Part shown: one piece after another, positions 42,918-55,600 of the stretch
Position numbering within the stretch: the first letter of the stretch is position 1
How the letters are laid out: each line of letters starts with the position of its first letter
DNA from: Dactylorhiza incarnata
Lineage: Eukaryota > Streptophyta > Magnoliopsida > Asparagales > Orchidaceae
Reading direction: 5' to 3'
Assembly (NCBI GenBank): GCA_033032865.1
Contig: JAWHQI010000756.1
Coordinates: 62,001 to 126,000 of the forward strand
DNA length: 64,000 bases
Notes under the pieces: generated by a model
Told to the model about the DNA's origin: nothing
The model's database searches: none
The model's input: the letters and a program-made list of their open reading frames with translations, nothing else
Translations under genes and position numbers: made by a program

Positions 42918-44818
42918 TCTTTTCCCCCGCATGCGAGCTATTCTTGGCTGTGTTTTCTGTTTTTCCCTTGTTGTTTTTTTTTTAGGACTTGTGTCAAGAC
43001 ATTTGAACTCTTGCTCTTGCTATGTTTGTAATAATAACATTTTGTTTTTGGAATGCTCCTCTGGGCATAGTTTTATTTATTCAGCTTTTTCTGTTCCCTT
43101 ATTTTGTGTGCAAGTGGTCAATATTAATTGCAGGAATAGGTTTACCCCATGGGTGATAACCCAGATTTCTTGATTTGTTGTGCTCTCACTTGTTTTAATC
43201 CAGTTTTTACTATTTTTGTTGTTCTAGTATCTAATTTTCAGGTGGCCTTGGTTCCTTGAGATGGTGGATGCGGCGGATCGTCTTGATTTTTAAACGCCAT
43301 TCTTCGGGTATGCTCACGTGCTGAACATTGGGTAACTTCTTCCCTAGCTTTCAATTTTGATTTTCACTGTCATATCATTATGTTGTATGGTTTTGATTAG
43401 GTCTGGGGGAGAGCCGTTTCTTTGTCACCCACTGCACATGCTCATCTCATTTGCATACTAGAAGTATTTGAATTTCAGTTATTTAGTTTCGTTCATCTTC
43501 ACACACCACTTCACCCACTTGAGTGCGTGCTTTCTTTTGTGTTGTTCCGTTTAAGCTAGTTTGGTTGGAATGTGAAATAGGCTATTAACACAGGAATTAT
43601 TATTTGGAGCGCGGTGTCGACTCATGTAGTGTTCTAGTCGCTTCGCATGCTATAGTAGGACCTGAGTAGAATTAGATTTTCTTTATGCATTTAATTTATG
43701 TGTAGTATCTTTGCGTAAATTTAGATTTAATGTACTCAAGTGGTGAATTCGAATGAAATTGATGATAACCCGGTGTAGTGTGTGTGCGGTCGCTAAACGT
43801 GTGTTGCTCGAGTCGGGAGGAAGGTTTATCTTTCTTGTGGGCTAAGAACTTGCCCCAAGCGACTCTTGAAGCATGGGTGAGAGCTACTCGTTGAGTCAAA
43901 CATGATGTAGGCCACCCGTTGGCTAGTTTGAGCTTTGATTATTCCATGTCCATTTCATTCACCTTTGCAAGCCAATTTTGTGCCTACCAATCCTTTGTTC
44001 AGCTCCTCTTCATCCACCAAAGCCTGAAGCCTATCCTACTCCGGCAACCAAAATGTTTTTAACTGCGCTCATGATTCTAAACTTGTGTGGTGTGTGGTAT
44101 CATTGTGTTTTGAAGAAAAAATATTGTCTATCCGCTGATTTTGAACCAACTGGAGGTTGCTTGAAAGAAGAAAAATATATAAAAGAAAAAAAAAGAAGAG
44201 TATCCTGAAAATAATCCTCCCAAGCTAAAGAGAAAAATCAGTTGGTATTTGTGAAGTAGGCTGTGTGCACACCTGGTTTTCATGATAAGTCTGGGGGTGT
44301 GTCACACGAGCATAGTTGTTTGGTTTTGTAAGGTGCAGTGTGCCGTTGGCTCAATTGGGTTGCGTAGCCGTCATGTTTATCTTTGCATATCATTCCGTTA
44401 CCTAAGCCCCGTTTTAATCCTATAAGTCCTACTGATTTGACTTGCGAGTTTGCTAGCGCCGTGGAGAGAGTGTGACCGGGCAAGCGTATGGTTCACGACG
44501 CTGATGGATTTCAGCGGAGTTATTCCTAAGTCCCGATCTTTTGCAACACCCGCCTCAGCGTCTCGTCACTTTCATACCGGGCATGATTGTCAAATTCTTC
44601 ATAATTCACCCACTGAGTACAATTAAATCTTTGATTACGCTTTAGTACTTACGTAAATTAGTTAGCATAGCTAGAATCTTCTTCTACTAGAATTCCTACT
44701 CGCATGCATATGTTACTTCGCACTGTACTCCCCTGCGTAATTCGCTATTTTAATTATCTTTTTCAACTTCCGCTGGATTAGTTTGCTCGGGACGCGCAAA
44801 CAGTTAAGTCTGGGGGTG
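42918..44818 (+). other. T8 3' non-coding region with polypurine-like tracts
   Basis: No ORF is supported over 1.9 kb. GTCTGGGGG words occur at 43401-43409, 44288-44296 and 44809-44817. The last, followed by TG, precedes the 3' LTR and is the likely polypurine tract. A purine-only run lies near 44165-44200. This region corresponds in place to the long 3' spacer of Athila elements. Confidence 0.6.
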
Positions 44819-46469
44819 TGATGAGCCCTGATTATATACACCTTCATGGACTCATCCGGGCCATTATTTAGTCAATATCACGCACTTTAGCCTTATTATA
44901 GTTTATAATTGATAACCCATGCTAGGTGCACATTTTGGCCCACTTGGGTGTGTTTTCGTGTTTATTTCCTTTCATATTACTCATATGTTGTTAAGTGCCA
45001 CTTTCGGTGGCTAGATCTGTGTTTGTGCTGGAATAGGAGGCGTGCAAGTGTTTCCGGTGCAATTCTGCACAGGAACACTGCGCACGATCACTTGTTCTAG
45101 TGCGCACGATCACCGGTCGTGCGCCACTAATCGTGCGCACTTAACCCTTTTTCACGAGTTCTGTCTGGTGTAGTGCGCACGACCATCGACTCCAGTGCGC
45201 ACGACCATCGGTCGTGCGCCACTGCTCGTGCGCATTGACCATTAAATTTCGGAGTTCTGTTTGCTGTAGTGCGCACGACCATCAACTCCAGTGCGCACGA
45301 CCACCGGTCGTGCGCCACTGGTCGTGCGAACATTGTATTTCATGATTTCATCTCGTGCAGGTTCTGTCCAGGCAGTGCGCACGATCGCAGGATTCCAGTG
45401 CGCACGACCATTGGTCGTGCGCCAATGATCGTGCGCAGTGTTTAATCCAGCGCCTATTTATTGACCTGTTCGCGAATTAGGTCGGGAGGAGGGAACTCTG
45501 CTCCGTTCAGTCCGCCGTTTTCGCCGTTTTCAGGGGATTTCCGCCCCCTAGACCTCCTCCATCATCCAAAGGCTTAAAGGAAGGGGTCCTACACTCATTT
45601 TGACCGCTAAGGAAGAGGTTCTCCGCAATAGACGTGGCTGGATTGTAAATCGCTGGAGAAGACGGGTCCATTGGGAGGTGTGACAGCCCTCTTCTACCCC
45701 GGACGCAGTTGGGACCGAGCTAGGACCCGGATTGACAACCCGGTGCTTCCTACCGTAAATCTACTACGAGACTCCAGATTCGGTCGTATCTCTTGCCTTT
45801 TTCCTCTATTTTTGTGGTTATGTGTGATGTATTCTCTTTATCTTGATGATGAACACTATGAATCATGCCTAATGTTGCTAATTTCATGTTTATGAAATTA
45901 TTTTGTTCATTTGTGTCATTGAGGAGCGCTCCATTCCATTTTCCATCCCACCACCGTGTCCGGTGCCGCACTAGCAATTGCTAGTGGCGTGCTTATCAAA
46001 GAGGTGCTTGCGACCCTCATTCCGCTAGCCCACTCGCCCATCCGCCTACCGAAGCGTGGCATCGCGGCCCGTATTCCATCCCGCCTAACGAAGCAGCGCG
46101 CTCAAGGCCTGCATAGTTCGATCCGTTTGCCTACTCGTCCAGCCGCCCTTTCGACGCAGCGCGCTCAAGGCCTGCCTAGTCTCCATCCCGCCAAGCGAAG
46201 CTTTGCATAGCGGCATTGCATAGGAGTAGTGGTAATATTTATTTTAAGTATTCACAAACCCCTAAAGCCCTTTCATTCGCATTCCGCCTTTCGCAGGACT
46301 TCAATCTCAAGTCTTTCCTCAATAATAAACTCCACCTTACTGTGTTCCTTGAGAGATTCGATACTCGGGGATTACTCCTCGTTTTATATTACTTGAACGA
46401 TCGGTACACTGCCGTTTCGTGCCGCAGTCGAGCTACCGCCTATAGCGGTGTGTGAGATTTGCGCCATCA
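44819..46469 (+). repeat. T8 3' LTR
   Basis: Apparently identical to 38086-39736. The palindrome clusters lie at about 45080-45437 and the TATA-like box at 45455-45461. Confidence 0.92.
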
Positions 46470-46994
46470 GTAGGCCTTCTACCGGGTAAAGGCGGTGAGT
46501 ACTTCACACGAAAGGAGAAATGGAGGGCAAAAAATCTTGCAGGCTGCTTGATAGGGGATGAGGAGGGAACCTGTCATCATCAACCCAACAACTATATAAA
46601 TACATATGGCAAAACTCATTCATCTTCTTCTATGATCATGCCTCTCAAACTTCAAAATTAAAAATTCACGCCAATTCACGCCACCAATAATTTTGTCATT
46701 TTTATATGTTTTAAAAGGAGACATTATTCATCTCATGACATGATTTTTAAGCGTCAGTTAATGTAAATTAAAAATTTGTGTTTCCTCGTGAGCTATATTG
46801 GCTGGAGGACGAGAGGCTTTGATGTGATTAATTCAAGCGCATTTGGAGTGGCATTTTTTTTTTACTTCGGTGAGTTTGGACAAAAACGCCATCGTCATAG
46901 AATGCATGTTTGACATACAATGATTATGACTGCCACCAAGAAAAGAAAGTTAGTTTTGAGCATAAAAGTGAATGAAGTTCCATGTGTGTGTGTG

Positions 46995-47031
<37 letters not shown>

Positions 47032-47316
47032 TCATATGGTTACAGCTAGAGCTGCATCATGTCGCTTCTTAGTATTTATATCTATAATGCATGTTTGTTG
47101 TTTAGATTTTATTTTCCTGAAAAATTTATGTTTGGGTCGTTTACTTAATTGATTTATTAGAATATTGGTAGTGTCATATTACATTTAATTGCATTTTTTC
47201 GTAATTTAATTTATTCGGATTCCCTAATCAATTATCAAATTGATGGGTACTCATGATAAGAGTCTAGTATTTATAAAGGTATCTGGCGGGGATGTTCGAA
47301 AAAGGCAGCAAAATAT
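46470..47316. other. Unassigned AT-rich region
   Basis: Host sequence resuming after T8. It contains TATATAAATA (46592-46601) on the plus strand, a compound TG/TC/TA microsatellite (46983-47031), a possible Helitron end CTAG/T (47264-47268), and TATAAATA on the minus strand (about 47275-47268). No gene is supported. Confidence 0.4.
46983..47031. repeat. Compound (TG)n(TC)n(TA)n microsatellite
   Basis: Three successive dinucleotide runs. Confidence 0.95.
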
Positions 47317-47405
47317 TTCCAAAGACGGATCGTTTCCAAAGACGGATCGTTTCCAAAGACGGATCGTTTCCAAAGGCGGATATTTCCAAGAACGGGTGTT
47401 TCCAA
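47317..47405. repeat. Short tandem repeat, tttccaaagacggatcg
   Basis: About four to five copies of a 17-bp unit. The first three are perfect; the last ones degenerate to gcggata and gaacgggtg forms. Confidence 0.85.
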
Positions 47406-47549
47406 AAACTCTCCCCCTCCTAATTCGGCAGGAGGAATAAAGCGCGCAAAACCGCCGCGAGCACCGCCGAGACTCCCCCTCACGTCACGAGAAAGATCCT
47501 CGCCGCCGCGCCGCGTCCTAAGGGGGCGCGGCCTCAGGACGCAAGCTTG

Positions 47550-47990
47550 GCCGTACCCCCTTGGGGTGCGGCCGAACCGCACCCCACGCATATGGGGTGC
47601 GGCCCAGCCGCACCCCACGAGGAGGGTGGCCCAGCCGCACCCCGCACGGGGTGCGGCCTCGACCGCGCCCCACCCGGGGTGCGGCCAAGCCGCACCCCAC
47701 GAATGGGGTGCGGCCTAGCCGCACCCCGCGCGGGGTGCGGCCAAGCCGCACCCCACGCATGGGGTGCGGCCTAGCCGCACCCCACAGGGTGCGGCCTTGG
47801 CCGCGCCCCCTTGGGGAGCGGCCAAGCCGCCCCTCCTCGAGGCGCGCTCGGCCCGCACCTCCTCTAGGGCGCGCCCATGCCGCGCCCCCTCGAGGAGCGG
47901 TCGCGTTGCGCACCCTTGAGGCGCGGTCGCCCGCCCCTCTCTCCGCGCAGGGTGCGGCCGCCCGCCTATCCGTCTTCCCCAATAGGGGGG
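47550..47990. repeat. Array of GC-rich palindromes (GGGGTGCGGC / GCCGCACCCC)
   Basis: About ten alternating inverted units of GGGGTGCGGC and GCCGCACCCC with loops of two to seven bases run to about 47840. They decay into gaggcgcggtc/gcgcgcc variants by 47990. Long Arg/Pro-rich ORFs on both strands are by-products. The design (10-bp arms, tiny loops, CpG-rich) is that of the palindromes in the T8 LTR, but the sequence is different. Confidence 0.8.
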
Positions 47991-48111
47991 AAGCTCGCGA
48001 GAAACCCTCGCGGACGTACTTTTCGCCGGGACGCATCCGCAATTCGTCACGCACTTAGAGCGTTTTAGCACTAGCGCGCGCTCAGAACGTCTCTGAGCGC
48101 GGTCAGGAAGT

Positions 48112-48265
48112 CTTCTCACTTTTTGTCTTTCCGTTTTCTCACTTCTTGTCTTTCCGGCTTCTCACATTTTGGGTTTCCGGCTTGTCACTTTTTGTCTTTC
48201 CGTCTTCTCACTTCTTGTCTTTCCGGTTTCTCACATTTTGGGTTTCAGGCTTCTCACTTTTCAGG
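48112..48265. repeat. 23-bp tandem repeat with 69-bp higher-order unit
   Basis: Monomers of the form cttctcac-tttttgtctttccg occur in three variants (tttttgtc, ttcttgtc, attttggg). The variants recur in the same order twice, giving a 69-bp superunit. Confidence 0.8.
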
Positions 48266-48291
48266 AACAGTTAGTCGCCTTTTTCACCTCC

Positions 48292-48346
48292 AACAGAACT
48301 GCCCGAACTGCCCAATCTGCCCAAGCTGCCCAAGCTGCCCGAGGGG
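48292..48346. repeat. 9-bp tandem repeat (gaactgccc / aagctgccc)
   Basis: Five to six units end exactly where the first partial type B satellite monomer begins (gggctcctctg at 48352). Confidence 0.75.
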
Positions 48347-51300
48347 CAAGGGGGCTCCTCTGTCGTTCCCTCCTCTATCATGCCTTATTTTTTGCGCCCT
48401 CCACCATCACGCTTGTCGCAGTACACGGGGCACAAGGCACGGGGCAAGGAACAATGAGCAAGGAGAAAAAAGACAAAACAAGTTACCTCATGTATAGTTT
48501 AATTAAACCACATATTTCTTTACTATTGAATTCATTATCTTATTATATTCATAATTGTTATGGTATTGGATCAAGGAGCAAAGAGCAGAAAGACACAAAA
48601 CAAACTACCTCGGGTATAGTTTAATTAAACCACATCTTTCTTTCCTATATAATTATTTTATTGTATTCATTGTTGATAAAACCTTAACTGATATGGTATT
48701 GGAGCAAGGAGCAAGAAGCAAGGAAGGAGCAAGGAGCAAAGAGCAGAAAGACACAAAATAAGTTATCTCAAGTGTTTAATTAAACTGCATCTTTTTTTCC
48801 TATATAATTATCTTATTGTATTCATTGTTGATAGAACTATAACTGATATGGTATAGGAGTAAGGAGCAAGGAGCAAGTGATAATGTTGGATTGGGGACGA
48901 CAACGGAGGTGGGATGACGACAGAAAGGGGACGATGAATAAGGGAAGTGGGACGACGGAGGTCGGGGACTCCTCTGTCATTCCCTCCTCTATCATGCCCT
49001 CTTTCGTTATGCTACCGTCATGCTCGTCGTAGTACCCGGGGCACGGGGCATCGGACATAGGGCACAAGGCAAAAAATAAGGAGCAAGAAGCAAATAGATG
49101 ATGCTGGAAAGGGGACGACAACGAAGGTGGGATGTCGGCAAAAAGGGGACGACAAATGGGGGCAGTGGGATGGCAGAGGTCGGAGGCTCCTCTTTCGTTC
49201 CCTCCTCAATCATGCTCTCTTTTGTTGCGCCCTCCACCGTTATGCTTGTCGCAGTACATGAGGCGCATGGCACGGGGCACGTAGCAAGGAGCAAGGATCA
49301 ATAAGCAAGAAGCAAGGAGATGATGTTGGAAATGGGATGATAACGGAGGTGGGATGACGGTATAAAGGGGACGACGAACAGGGGCAGTGGGACGACAGAG
49401 GTCGGGGGCTCCTCTGTCGTTTTATCCTCTATCGTGCCCTATTTTGTTGTGCCCTCCACCGTCACGCTCGTCGTAGTACACGGGGCATGACAACGGGTCA
49501 CGGGGAATGGGGCAAGTAGTAATGAGCAAGGAGTAGAGAGCAAGGAGCATGGAGCTTGGAGCAAGAAGCAAGGAGATGATGTTGGAAAGGGGACAACAAC
49601 GGAGGTGGGATGACGACATAAAGGGGACGATGAATGGTGGCAGCGGGACGACAGAGGTCGGGGGCTTCTCTATCGTTCTCTCCTCTATTGTGCCCTCTTT
49701 TGTTGTGCCCTCCACCATCATACAAGGGTCACGGGGCACAAAGCAAGGAGTAGGAGGAAGGAGCAGAAAGACACAAAACAAGCTACCTCAAGTATTGTTT
49801 AATTAAACCTCATCTTTCTTTCATATATAATTATTATATTGTATTCTTTGTTGATAGAACCTTAACTGACATGGTGAGCAAGGAGAAAGGAATAGAAAGA
49901 CACAAAACAAGCTAGCTCAGGTATAGTTTAATTAAATCACATTTTTCTTTCATATCTTATTGTATTCATTGTTTATAGAACCTTAACTGATATGGTATAG
50001 GAGCAAGGTGCAAGGAGCGAGGATCAAGGAGCAAGAAGCAGAAAGACACAAAACAAGCTACCTCGGGTATAGTTTAATTAATCTACGTCTTTCTTTCCTA
50101 TATAATTATCTTATTGTATTCATTGTTGATAGAACCTTAACTTATATGGTATGTAAGAAAGGTGCAAGGAGCAAAGAGCAAGGAGCCGAACGATACACAA
50201 CAAGCTACCTCAGGTATATTTTAATTAAACCATATTTTTCTTATTATATTCATTGTTTAAGAGAAAAGGTGTAAGGAGCAAAGAGCAAGGAGCAAAGAGG
50301 AGAAACACACAAAACAAGCTACCTCAGGTATATAAAACTACATATTTCTTTGATATATAAAGTATCTTATTGTATTCATTGTTGATAGAACCTTAACTGA
50401 TATGGTATAGGAGCAAGGAGCGAGGAACAAGATGCAGAAAGACATAAAATAAGCTACCTCAGGTATAGTTTATTTAAACCACATATTTCTATTATATATA
50501 ATTATCTTATTGTATTCATTAGTGATCGAATCTTAACTGATATGGTATAGGAGCAAGGAGCAGAAAAACACAAAATAAGTTACCTCGGGTATAGTTTAAT
50601 TAAACCACATCTATTTTTCCTATACAATTATCTTATTGTATTCATTGTTGATAGAACCTTAACTGATATGGTATAGGAGCAAGGTGCAAGTAATAAGAAA
50701 CAAGGAGCAAGAAGTAGAAAGACACATAATAAGCTACATCATATATAGTTTAATTAAACCACATCTTTCTTTCCTATATAATTATCTTATTGTATTTATT
50801 TGTTTATCGAACCTTAACTAATATGGTATATGAACAAGGTGCAAGGAGCGAGGAGCAGAAAGACACAAAACAAGTTGCCCCAGATATAATTTAATTAAAC
50901 TACATCTTTTTTCTTATATAATTATTTTATTGTATTCATTGTTGATAAAACCTTAATTGATATGGTATAATAGCAAGGACCAAGGGCCAAGGATCAAGGA
51001 CCAATGAGCAAAAAGGAAGGAACAAGGAGCAGAAAGATACAAAATAAGCTACCTTAGGTATAGTTTAATTAAACCATATTTTTCTTTCTTATATAATTAT
51101 CTTATTGTATTCATTGTTGATAAACCTTAACTAATATTGGTATAGGAGCAAGAAGCAAGGAGTAAAGAGCAAGGAGTAAGCATTAAGGAGCAAGGAGCAA
51201 AAAGACACTAAATAAGCTAACTCATGTATAGTTTAATTTAACCGCATCTTTCTTTCCTATATAATTATCTTATTGTATTCATTGTTGATAGAACCTTATC

Positions 51301-52351
51301 TGATATGATATTGGAGCAAGGAGCAAGGACTAAGGAGCAAGGAGCAAGAGCAAGGAGCAAAGAGCAAGGAGATGATGCTGGAAAGAGGACGACAACGGAG
51401 GTGGAATGACGACAGAAAGGGGACGACGAATCAGGGCAGTGGGACGACATAGATCGGGGGCTCCTTTGTCGTTCCCTCCTCTATCGTACCCTCTTTTATC
51501 GTGCCCTCTACTTTCACGCTCTTTACAGTACACAGGGCATTGGGCAAGGAGCAAAAAACAATGAGATGATGTTGGAAAGGGGACGACAATGGATGTGGGA
51601 TGTTGGCAGTAAGGGGACGATGAATGGGGGCAGTGGGATGGCAGAGGTCGGAGGCTCCTCTGTCGTTCTCTCCTTTATCGTGCCCTCTGTTGTTGTGGCC
51701 TCCAACATTACTCTTGTCACAGTACATGGGGCACGGGGCACGACAAGGAGCAATGAGCAAGAAGCAAGGATCAAGGAGCAAGGAGCAAGGATATGATGCC
51801 GGAAAGAGGACGACAACGAAGGTGGGATGACGACAGAAAGGGGACAACGAACAGGGGCAGTGGGGCGGTAGAGGTCGGGGGGCTCCTCTGTCGTTTACTC
51901 ATCTATCATGCCCTATTTTATTGTGCCCTCCACCGCCACGCTTGTCACAGTACACGGTGCAAGGAGCACGGGGCATAGGGAACGAAGCACGGGGCAAAGA
52001 GCAAGGAGCACGGAGCAGCAAGAAGCACGAAGCAGCAAGGACCAAGGAGAATGAAGCATGGAGCAAGAAGTAAGAAGATGATGCTGGAAAGGGGACGACA
52101 ACAGAGGTGGGATGACGGTAGAACGGGGACGACTGGTGGCAGTGGGACGACAGAGGTCGGGGGCTCCTCTGTCATTCCCTCCTTTATCGTGCCCTCTTTT
52201 GTTGCACCCTCCACCGTCAAGCTTGTCGCAGTACACGGGGCACGGGCACAGAGCAAGGAATAAGGAGAAGGGAGCAAGGAGCAGAAAGACACAAAATAAG
52301 CTACCCAAATATAGTTTAATTAAACCATATCTTTCTTTCCTACATATTTAT

Positions 52352-52622
52352 GGTGCAAGGTGTGCACCGACAAGGGCGGTCATGTTGAGGTGTGGATCAA
52401 CAAGCGGTGGCTCCAGTTCGAGGATCGAGTTAACCGTCATCATGGGAATATCTTATACGGGTATGTTAGGAATTCCTGGGATCTACCAGAGCTTTGGAGA
52501 GCACTTCTGGGACGTTGCCGCCATGTGTTGTGATGGAGAGCACTTCTGGGACGTTGCCGCCATGTGTTGTGATGGGAGATCCCACGCCTGCACTGGGCTT
52601 TATTGATGCGGAGACGCTGGAA
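52352..52622. other. Unique insert between the two higher-order satellite units
   Basis: About 270 bp unrelated to satellites A, B or C replaces the expected continuation of a type A monomer after cctacata. It contains a 36-bp direct duplication (gagcacttctgggacgttgc...) at 52498-52571. The source is unknown and no target duplication was found. Confidence 0.6.
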
Positions 52623-55600
52623 AGTAGATGATGCTGGAAAGGGGATGACAACGAAGGTGGGATGACGGAAGAAAGGGGACGACGAATGGGGGCAGTGGGA
52701 CGACGGAGGTTGGGGACTCCTCTGTCGTTCCCTTTATCATGCCCTCTTTTGTTATGCTACCATCACGCTCGCCGTAGTACCCGGGGCACGGGGCACGGGG
52801 CACAGGGCAAGAAGCAAATAGATGATGCTGGAATGGGGACGACAACGAAGGTGGGATGTAGGCAGAAAGGGGATGACAAATGGGGGCAGTGGGACGACAG
52901 AGGTCGGAGGCTCCTTTTTCGTTCCCCCTCAATCGTGCTCTCTTTTGTTGCGCCCTCCACCGTTATATTTGTCGCAATACATGGGTCACATGGTATGGGG
53001 CATGTGGCACGTAGCAAGGAGCAAGGGTCAATGTGCAAGAAGCAAGGAGATGATGCTGGAAATGGGACAATAACGGAGGTGGGATGACGGTATAAAGGGG
53101 ACGATGAATAGGGGCAGTGGGACGGCAGTGGTCGGTGGCTCGTCTGTCGTTCCATCCTCTATCGTGCCCTATTTTGTTGTGCCCTCCACCGCCACGCTCG
53201 TCGTAGTACACGGGGCACGGGAACGGAGCAAGTAGTAATGAGCAAGGAGCAAGGAGTAGAGAGCAAGGAGCATGAAGCATGGAGCATGGAGCAAGAAGCA
53301 AGGAGATGATGCTGGAAAAGGGACAACAACGGAGGTGGGATGGCGACATAAAGGGGACGATGAATGGTGGCAGTGGGACGATAGAGGTCGGGGGCTCCTC
53401 CGTCGTTCCCTCCTCTAATGTGCCCGCTTTTGTTGCGCCCTCCACCGTCTTTCAAGGGGCACGGGGCACGAAGTAAGGAGTAGGGAGGAAGGAGAAGAAA
53501 GACACAAAACAAACTACCTCAAGTATAGTTTAATTAAACCTCGTCTTTCTTTCATATATAATTATTCTATTGTATTCATTGTTGATAGAACCTTAACTGA
53601 CATGGTGAGCAATGAGCAAGGATAAAGGACTAGAAAGACACAAAACAAGCTAGCTCAGGTATAGTTTAATTAAACCACATTTTTCTTTCATATCTTATTA
53701 TATTCATTGTTTATAGAACTTTAACTGATATGGTATAGGAGCAAGGAGCAAAGAGCAAGGAGTCGAAAGACACAAAACAAGCTACGTCGGGTATAGTTTA
53801 ATTAATCTATGTCTTTCTTTCTTATATAATTATCTTATTGTATTCATTATTTATCGAACTTTAACTGATATGGTTAGCAAAAAAGGTGTAAGGAGTAAAG
53901 AGCAAGGAGCAAGGAGGAGAAAGACACAAAACAAGCTACCTCAGGTATAAAAACTACATCTTTCTTTGATATATGATTATCTTATTGTATTCATTGTTGA
54001 TAGAACCTTAACTGATATGGTATATGAGCAAGGAGCGAGGAACAAGAAGCAGAAAGACAAAATATGCTACCTCACGTATTGTTTATTTAAATCACATAAT
54101 TCTATTATATATAATTATCTTATTGTATTCATTGTTGATAGAATCTTAACTGATATGTTATAGGAACAAGGAGCAGATAGACATAAAATAAGCTACCTTA
54201 GGTATAGTTTAATTAAACCACATATTCTTATTATATATAATTATCTTATTGTATTCATTGTTGATAGAATCTTAACTGATATGGTATATGAGCAAGGAGT
54301 AGAAAAACACAAAATAAGCTACCTCAGGTATAGTTTAATTAAACTACATTTTTTTCTTCTTATATAATTATCTTATTGTATTCATTGTTGATAGAACCTT
54401 AGCTGATATGGTATAAGAGCAAGGTGTAATGAGCAAGGAACAAGGAGCAAGAAGTAGAAAGACACAAAACAAGCTACCTCATATATAGTTTAATTAAATC
54501 ACATCTTTCTTGCCTATATAATCATCTTATTGTATTTATTTGTTTATCGAACCTTAAATAATATGGTATAGAAACAAGGAGCAATGAGCAGAAAGACACA
54601 AAACAAGTTACCCCAGATATAATTTAATTAAATGATATTTTTTTTCTTATATAATTTATCTTATTGTATTCATTGTTGATAAAACCTTAATTGATATGGT
54701 ATAATAGCAAGGACCAAGGACCAATGAGCAAAAAGGAAGGAGCAAGGAGCAGAAAGATACAAAATAAGCTACTTTAAGTATAGTTTAATTAAACCATAAT
54801 TTTCTTTCTTATATAATTATCTTATTATATTCATTGTTTATGAACCTTAACTAATATTGGTATTGGAGGAAGAAGCAAGGAGCAGAAAAACACTAAATAG
54901 GCTAACTCAGGTATAGTTTAATTTAACCGCATCTTTCTTTCCTATATAATTATCTTATTGTATTCATTTTTTATAGAACCTTAACTGATATGGTATAGGA
55001 GCAAGGAGCAAGGAGCAAGAGGAAGGAGCAAAGAGCAAGGAGATGATGTTGGAAAGAAGACGACAACAGAGGTGGAATGACGACAGAAAGGGGACGACGA
55101 ATGAGGGCAATGGGACGACATAAGTTAGGGGCTCATTTGTCGTTCTCTCCTCTATTGTACCCTCTTTTATTGTTCCATCTACTGTCACACTCTTCACAGT
55201 ACACAAGGAACGGGGTAAGGAGCAAAAAAGAAGGAGATGATGTTGAAAAGGGGACGACAACGAATGTGGGATGTTGGCAAAAAGGGGACGATAAATGGGG
55301 GCAGTGGGACGGCAGAGGTCGGAGGCTCCTCTGTCGTTCTCTCCTCTGTCATGCCCTCTGTTGTTGTTCCCTCCACCATCACTCTTGTCGCAGTATATGG
55401 GGCACGATGCATGACAAGGAGCAAGGAGCAAAAAGCAAGGAGCAAGGAGATGATGTCGGAAAGGGGACGACAATGAAGGTAGGATGATGATAGAAAGGGG
55501 ACGACGAATAGGGGTAGTGGGACGGCAGAGGTCGGGGGGCTCCTCTGCCGTTTACTCCTCTATCATGCCCTATTTTGTTGTGCCCTCCATCGTCACTCTT

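Larger units (their letters stand above)
38086..46469 (+). mobile_element. T8: complete Athila-like LTR element without pol
   Basis: The LTRs 38086-39736 and 44819-46469 (1651 bp, offset 6733) start TGATGAG and end CCATCA, giving TGATG/CATCA terminal inverted repeats. The target duplication is gtagg (38081-38085 and 46470-46474). I saw no difference between the LTRs. The primer site TGGCGCCGTTGCCGGGGA (39743-39760) is of the tRNA-Asp type used by Athila/Tat elements. The internal 5.1 kb encodes a two-zinc-knuckle acidic protein and an ATHILA ORF-1-like protein, with nothing resembling protease, reverse transcriptase, RNase H or integrase. It is a very recent non-autonomous insertion. Confidence 0.92.

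Noticed and set aside
47518..48119. Arg/Pro/Gly-rich ORFs up to 178 aa
   Set aside because: Translations of the GGGGTGCGGC palindrome array in several frames at once.
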